This document shows positions 58,133 through 64,000 of a stretch of DNA of 64,000 bases, piece by piece; position 1 is the first letter of the stretch, and every line of letters starts with the position of its first letter. The translations under genes were made by a program, and so were the position numbers. The stretch is from positions 15,896,858-15,960,857 of the forward strand of contig CM055098.1 in the NCBI GenBank assembly GCA_029204225.1, in the 5' to 3' direction. The stretch is from Diphasiastrum complanatum (taxonomy: Eukaryota; Streptophyta; Lycopodiopsida; Lycopodiales; Lycopodiaceae). Under the pieces are notes generated by a model, which saw only the letters and a program-made list of their open reading frames with translations, ran no database searches and was not told the DNA's origin.

Positions 58133-59515
58133 TAAGTAAGTAATGTCAAAGCGTTCTCTGTATTTATATTATAACACAAAGCATAGTGCTTAGTGGCTTG
58201 AATGTATCTTAGTACTCTGAGTAGAGCCTTCTAGTGAGATAGGCCAAGATTGGACATAAACTGTGACAATGTGTTGACTGTAAATGCTAGATCAAGTCTG
58301 GTGCAGACCATGAAGTATATGATCAATCCGACTATCGACTGATAGGGGTATTTGCACATCTCTTCCTTCTCTGTATCAGTCTTCGGACACATATCCTTTA
58401 ATAGTTTGAATCCTGGGTCCATAGGCGAGTCTATTGACTTGCGGATTTCCATGCCATACCTATAGAGTACACTGGTTAGATACCTTTCTTGACTTAGTAT
58501 GATACTCCTCCTCGCTCTGTCTCTGTTTATCTCGATTCCTAGAAGGTAGTGCACAGGACCTGAATCAGTTATTTCGAATTCCTTCGACAAAAGATTCTTC
58601 GTCTCATGAAGTAGCTGACTCGAATTGCTGATGATCAATGAGTCATCAACATATAGAGCTATTATGACATAGCTTGAGCCTCTGTGTTTGAGATAAACAT
58701 TAGAGTCAATAGAGTTCAGGATGAAGTCATGCTGCAACAAGAATCGATTGATTCTATCAGACCAGGCCCTGGGAGCTTGCTTTAGCTTGTAGAGAGCTTT
58801 CTACAACTTACATACTTTGTGTTATTGGCCTTGAAGGACGTAACCTTTAGGTTGATAAATATAGATATCTTCTTGTATATATCCATTCAGAAAGGTAGTC
58901 TGAACATCCATCTGGTGTATTTCCAGATCTTCGGCAGCTGTGAAGGCGAATAAAAATTGAATTGACTGAAGTCTTACTACTGGACTATATGTCTCAGAGT
59001 AGTCAATCCCATAGGTTTGTTCGTATCCTTTGACGACTAGACGAGCTTTCCATCTGGCTGTTGAACCATCTAGATTGAGCTTCAGCTTGAAGATACACTT
59101 GGTGTCGATGATCTTTGCATCTGCAGGAGCTTCAACAAGGCGCCAGGTCTTGTTCTTCATCAATGAATTATACTCAGCATGGATGGCACAACGCCAGCTG
59201 TCTGCATTCAAACTTGACAATTCTTCTTTTATTGAAGTGGGTTCATCATTCATGATGAATGCTTGAGGGACAAAACGATCAGGTTCTTTTCAATGTCTTG
59301 CAGATCTTCAAACAATAGTTGGTTGTTGAGATGATGATTCTCCTTGCTGTGCGACAGGGATATCTTCGATGTTCGTCAGAATAGTCGTAGGTCGAGGCCT
59401 GTCGATGGTGATGGGAGTCGTTGGGAGAACTCTTGCATTGGCTGCTTCTGCTTGAAGTCGAAAAATTTGTCTCTGAGAAAGATGACATCTCGACTAATTG
59501 AAATCCGGCTTGTTT
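58133..59515 (-). pseudogene. Ty1/copia integrase end and reverse transcriptase relic
   Basis: Minus-strand reading begins with SRDVIFLRDKFFDFKQ (integrase-RT linker). RT follows: DSWRCAIHAEYNSLMKNKTW, WKARLVVKGYEQTYGIDYSE, DVQTTFLNGYI, a break near 58,800, then ALYVDDSLIISNSS with the catalytic YVDD, YLLGIEI and VGLIIYFMVCTRLDLAF. The frame ends near 58,140 within the RNase H linker. Both ends are truncated: by the LTR on one side and the repeat region at about 59,515 on the other. Confidence 0.85.
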
Positions 59516-59517
59516 AC

Positions 59518-60345
59518 ATGGATAACAACTGAGAATATGTGTAGACACCTATAGTTTCCACAATAATGTCTCTGTTCTAACATGGTTGTTGTTGTGGATG
59601 GATGTAGGTGAGCATATTCTCTTCAACTCAAAGCTTTTGCTAGTTGTTAGGTTTGGTCAATATGATATCTTTGACTGTGATGACTCTATACGAATTTGAT
59701 TTACTTTAAGATTCGAATGTTTGGTATTGTGGTGATAATGTGCAGTTTTGTTTAGATTTGTTAGGTTCAAAAATGCACACACCACTCATGTGTTGGAGAG
59801 GATTTTCCTCAAAAATTCAACTATACTTAGCTAGATTTGCATTGTAACATTTCACCAACAATACTGGGTTTTAGTGTTTCAAAGACTTTGAGTAGAGCTA
59901 AAATAATGTTTGACGTTTTACCCATAATATGGACAAAATTAGAGTCACCTAACTTGGCAATGACTACTTGTTGCGACATGGATAACAACTGAGAATATGT
60001 GTAGACACATGTAGTTCCCACAATAATGTCCTTGTTCTAACATAGTTGTTGTTGTGGATGGATGTAGGTGAGCATATTCTCTTCAACTTGGAGTTTTGCT
60101 AATTGTTAGGTTTGGTCAATATATATTTTTGACTGTGATGACTCTATACGAATTTGATTTACTTTAAGATTCATATGCTTGGTATTATGGTGATAATGTG
60201 TAGTTTTGTTTAGATTTGTTAGGTTCAAAAACACACACACCACTCATGTGTTGGAGAGAATTCCCCTAAAAAAATCCAACCATACTTGGCTAGATTTATC
60301 TTGTAACATTTCACCAACAATACTGGGTCTTCAATGTTTCAAAGT
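59518..60345. repeat. Direct repeat pair, period about 461 bp
   Basis: TGGATAACAACTGAGAATAT starts both units (59,518 and 59,979). The similarity continues for about 365 bp through GTGATGACTCTATACG, CACACACCACTCATGTGTTG and CACCAACAATACTGGGT. It is AT-rich with no coding homology; identity unknown. Confidence 0.8.
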
Positions 60346-61917
60346 TACTATTGACATCACTATCTTAAATGGGTTTGTACTTTGTCTTTCATTATCATGT
60401 CCCTTACTACACTAGTAATTATAATGTGTATTGGATAAGGTAATTTCATTGACAAACTTTATGTATGTGATTTTCTAACCATATAGCCTCCTACATTATG
60501 GTTGTAAGACTAGAGAATTGTCTCTCAGGCAGTTATGTCACTGCTAGACTGGTGTAAACTTTGGCTAGTATTGTGAACTAGTTTGGAATTTGGTTGGGAA
60601 AAACTTTTATTATATCCTGGGTGTTTATCTCGATTCTAGGATGCTATTGAGAAATCTTGGGACATATTTGATGCCATCATCCTTGAGAAAATATGGTTGT
60701 CTTTTGACTATGACGACACTATACAAATTCGATTAACTTTAGGATTAGTATGTGTTAGATTGTGGCGATTGTGGTTTAGTTTTGTTTAGATTTATTAGGT
60801 ACAAACATGTTGAAATGAAAAAATATTCCATCCTTAACTTTAGGCTTGCTACAAATATTGTACCATGCAAGTATGTTGTTCCATAAATGCAAATGCCAAG
60901 TTTGGCCTAGATAGAACTCAAGCTATATGGATATGTCATATCTAGTTTGATGATTACAACTTGCATATAGATTGTAGATTTAGAATTAGCAAAAATATGC
61001 TAGTAGAAACTCGTGGCATTTCACATGCATTAATTGTAAGTGATCCATAGTGACATGCAAGGCATGCACAAAGTGAAATGGACACATGCATGATGATTTG
61101 TACATTTCTAGTTAGAACTAGGACGCTTGGTAAAAGTAGGTAGAGATTCATGAATGAGATGTGACAAATGTCACATAGACTCTAGTTTTCACTTTAGATG
61201 TCATCAAAAGGTGGATGGATGTGGTTCTACCTCGAGCTACCTCAAACTCCATAAATATGTGTAGCTCTTCTCATATTTTTTTGATGACAAACCAAAAGCT
61301 TTGTAGCTATCTCATGCCATTTTGGATCCACACCATTTTTGCTTGATATCTCTCTATCTTTCTCTCTCTAACTCATGTTGAGGCTAATGCTAATACACTA
61401 ATTTATTGTACTTTTGTTCATTTATGATTCATTGTTATCATTCTCTGATGCTTAGCATGCTAGATTGTGGTTAAGCCATAACTTCTGTACTAGATCTTGC
61501 TATTCATCTAGAATCAGGTTATTGTGCTAATCATAAAGCTTAATTAGATCTATCATACTTGTGGATTTTCCTCACATGTGTGAATTCCAAAAATTTTGTC
61601 AAAAAACACACACACCACTCTTGTGTTGGAGAGGATTCCTCTCGAATATATGCCTAGTTGCATTTCGTCATCAATATTGATTTTTCAATGTGTCAAAGTT
61701 ACACCTACATTACTATCCTACACTGGTATGTATTTTATCTTTTATTGTCTTGTCCCTTACTACATGAGGCATTATAACAAGTATTGTGCAAATTAAGCTC
61801 ATTGACAAGTTTCAATTACTTGGTTGTATAACCATATGACTTGCTTACATTATGATTATAAAACTTTTCCTTCTCATGCAGCTATATTACTTCTAGACTA
61901 GTGTAAAATTTGACAAG
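60346..61917. repeat. Further diverged copies of the same repeat family
   Basis: Stretches at about 60,690-60,800 and 61,600-61,870 resemble parts of 59,650-60,510 (CTATACAAATTCGATTAACT, CACACACCACTCTTGTGTTG, TTACATTATGATTATAA). This suggests a larger unit of about 1.2 kb duplicated in tandem. No genes were recognised. Confidence 0.55.
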
Positions 61918-62128
61918 TTGTTGGAGATATCAAGACAATCCTATCCATAGTTAATAAGTGAGAGGGATTTGGCACCTTGCATGTGTAAGTCCAACCCGAT
62001 GATCACATAGTTAATGGATTAGTTAAAAGTTAATAAAAGGACTTTAGGCCTTTTTGTGGGACTTTTAATGTCCCAGGGCCTAATAGTCAAGTTAGTGAAT
62101 AAAAAAAGTTCTCCCCGATTTTCAAATG
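61851..62128 (+). repeat. Partial duplicate of flank plus E LTR start
   Basis: About 75 bp of flank (GCTTACATTATGATTATAA to TTGACAAGTTGTT) plus about 190 bp of the LTR 5' part (GTTAATAAGTGAGAGGGATT) occur here and again at 62,129 onward, where the LTR is complete. Confidence 0.7.
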
Positions 62129-62203
62129 CTTACATTATGATTATAAGACTTTTCCTTCTCATGCAGTTATGTTACTTCTAGACTGGTGTAAAATTTGACA
62201 AGT

Positions 62204-62976
62204 TGTTAGAGGGTTTGTAGATATTGAGACAACCCTAACCCTAGTTAATAAGTGAGAGGGATTTGGCACCCTACGTGTGTAAGTCCAACCCGATGATTAC
62301 ATAGTCAATTGATTAGTTAAAAGTTAATATAAGAACTTTATGCCTTTTTGTGGGACTTCTAATGTCGTAAGGCCTAATAGTCAAGTTAGAGAGTTCCCCT
62401 CCAATGTTTAAATTGATTCCCTCCAATTTTTGAATTTTCCTCCAAATTTTGAAATTTAAATAGTTAGGGTAGAAATTGGCCAATAGGATTTGAGGCCAAA
62501 GCCCTAAAATTCACTATATATAGCGGTGGTTTTGAATTATTGTAGACACTTTTTCTCTTCATTTCAATACAAGCAGATTGGGCCTCTTATGGAATGGATA
62601 TGGAATGTCCTTGCTCTTCTTCTTTCCTCTTCTATCTCTCATATTTTCTTTGTAATATTTGCTAATTGTTGGATTTGATACTGGTTGGAATTGATCATTG
62701 TTATACTTTTTGTGAGAAAGAAAGAGAGAGAGAGAAGAGCAAGCTCTATCATTGATGTGTAGTGTTAATGTATGCAATGTTAATTGCTAGTGTTAATGGA
62801 TCTTAGTGTTGAAGCTTAGTGCTAGATATGGATCACATGCATTTGCTGGATTATGAAATATGTTATCGCTCTCATGGGAACGAATCTCTGTGTGACAACT
62901 AGTTAATCCTCTTCATCTCCTTGATGCTTGTGTACTTGGATCTAGGGTTGAGGGTGGATAGGAAATACCCACTACA
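62204..62976 (+). repeat. E 5' LTR (about 773 bp)
   Basis: Runs from TGTTAGAGGGTTTGTAG to CCCACTACA. It has CCAAT at about 62,480 and TATATATAG at about 62,515, and aligns with D's 3' LTR. A primer site follows five bases downstream. Confidence 0.75.
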
Positions 62977-62980
62977 ATTT

Positions 62981-62998
62981 TGGCGCCGTTGTCGGGGA
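62981..62998 (+). promoter_or_regulatory. E primer-binding site (tRNA-Asp type)
   Basis: TGGCGCCGTTGTCGGGGA differs by one base from the complement of a tRNA-Asp 3' end (TGGCGCCGTTGCCGGGGA), the usual primer site of Athila/Tat-type Ty3 elements. Confidence 0.85.
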
Positions 62999-64000
62999 GC
63001 CCCAGTACAACATCGTCGTTGAAGAGAGCTTCGGTAAAATTGTCTTCTGAGAGTTCGGGGTTTACAGTGGGTTGAAGACGGAAGGAGAAACACTGGTGCA
63101 AAGAGTTTAGCACACAAAGGCTTGGTGAGCTTGAGACTGTGTGAGGATTCAGAGACAAAAGTTGTCGGTTGAATCAGAACCTCAACAAACGAAATTTTGA
63201 AATTCCGAAGCAGACTATTTGGTGTTTGCAATCAGTGTGCATTCAATCAGACACCGTTTGACAAACGGATTGAAGCATCAGAGTTCTAGCAGTAGGGCAA
63301 CATTAGAGTAAGAGGATAGGCCTATCAGAACACTGTGAACAGGAAGCCAAGAACATATTTGTGTGAAAAACCTTGGTCTGGGGTTTGGGAGCACAAAATC
63401 AGAGATTTCTCTCCATTATGTACTCTTTTTGGAGCTGTAAAAGTTGGAAGGAGGGCGCCCTGCTCAGTTAAGCAAAATCTGAAGTGGCCGTGGATAGTCG
63501 CACTTTATCCGTGGAGCCATTAGAATATTTGGGTGGCTGCCATAGCTAGCTTTGAAAGCTTTTCAAAGCTAAAGAAAGTTGAAAAAGGAGGAGAGGCCAT
63601 GAAGAGCCCACAGGCAGATTGCGCGAGGTGAAGGAGGGTGGCGACTTCGTGTATAAGAGTGTGTCGCGGCTCCAAGGGTGTGATTTAATGCCCAAACGAA
63701 ATCTAGATCGTTGGATCCGGATACAAGATAATCAATGGTAAATATAAGCTTCCTATGGGCCGTTGGATTGCTATCAGCCATTAGATGTAGTAGAAAAGGT
63801 CTTGAAGGATCTTGAAGTGCATGTTGGCCTTCAACTTCATTAAAAATTCTCATATTGAAATTGGAGTTGGATCCCTTCACAAGTGAAGTGCGAAGTTTCT
63901 TCAAGGTGAAGAAACAGTTCAAAGATGCCCTTGACGTCATCAATGTTGGAGATGGTGAAGTCAACCAACCTTTTTCGACACATTTTCTAAACAGTTGATA
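62999..64000 (+). other. E leader, cut by the window end
   Basis: No gag homology is visible in the kilobase after the primer site. Frames on both strands (for example 131 codons on the minus strand at 63,569-63,964) lack recognisable motifs. Any gag would lie to the right. Confidence 0.5.

Noticed and set aside
56700-58137. TAAGT at both 56,708-56,712 and 58,133-58,137 as a target duplication of the copia LTR-gag piece
   Set aside because: A 5-base match is weak, the left end does not coincide with an LTR end, and the element is clearly truncated.
63569-63964. 131-codon minus-strand frame at the right end
   Set aside because: Lies in the leader of element E on the opposite strand, without motifs; likely chance.
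1-64000. CRISPR array, tRNA or rRNA genes
   Set aside because: The tandem repeats seen have no unique spacers of constant size, and no cloverleaf or rRNA-like sequence was found apart from tRNA-complementary primer sites.

Overview
The window looks like nuclear DNA from a land plant with a large, repeat-rich genome. The evidence is a plant-type mitochondrial D-lactate dehydrogenase gene split by GT-AG introns, Ty3/gypsy chromovirus and Tat-like elements, Ty1/copia pieces, L1-like LINE remnants and hAT transposase relics. The species cannot be named. The very long intron and multi-layer nesting would suit a fern, lycophyte, gymnosperm or large-genome angiosperm. No tRNA, rRNA, CRISPR array or prokaryotic operon was seen.

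Layout. 1-4.0 kb: two hAT transposase relics, a minus-strand C-terminal exon cut by the window edge and a nearly complete plus-strand intron-containing gene broken by stops. 4.1-6.6 kb: a minus-strand LINE derivative in which an ORF1-like protein is followed directly by the zinc-binding tail of ORF2; its 5' end is a small tandem-monomer array and microsatellites. 8.0-34.8 kb: the only intact host gene, the last nine exons of D-lactate dehydrogenase. They join into one 276-codon open frame; upstream exons lie outside the window. Its seventh visible intron is about 19.3 kb long because it holds LINE relics and two nested Ty3 chromoviruses: B, with younger A inserted inside B's 5' LTR (5-bp target duplication GCCGA). 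34.8-36.4 kb: AT-rich gene 3' flank.

36.4-56.7 kb: a second nest. Outer element D (Tat-like Ty3) keeps decayed RT-RNase H, an accessory coiled-coil ORF and a 3' LTR. Element C (39,501-55,471; 1,112-bp LTRs; target duplication ACTGG) landed inside D's accessory ORF, and removing C restores that frame exactly. C has gag, protease, RT-RNase H and integrase, all broken, with 25-bp repeat arrays before and after gag-pol, then its own accessory ORF homologous to D's. C's accessory ORF is itself interrupted by F, a minus-strand LTR element with an unrecognised zinc-knuckle protein.

56.7-59.5 kb: minus-strand Ty1/copia pieces (LTR plus gag start, and a separate integrase-RT segment). 59.5-62.2 kb: AT-rich non-coding DNA built of diverged direct repeats. 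62.2-64.0 kb: the 5' LTR, primer-binding site and leader of E, whose LTR family matches D's. No mobile element here looks autonomous: every coding region carries stops, frameshifts or lost catalytic residues. The most interesting material is the accessory ORF shared by C and D, with an in-frame stop at the same place in both; the LINE ORF1/ORF2-tail chimera; and the unclassified F proteins.
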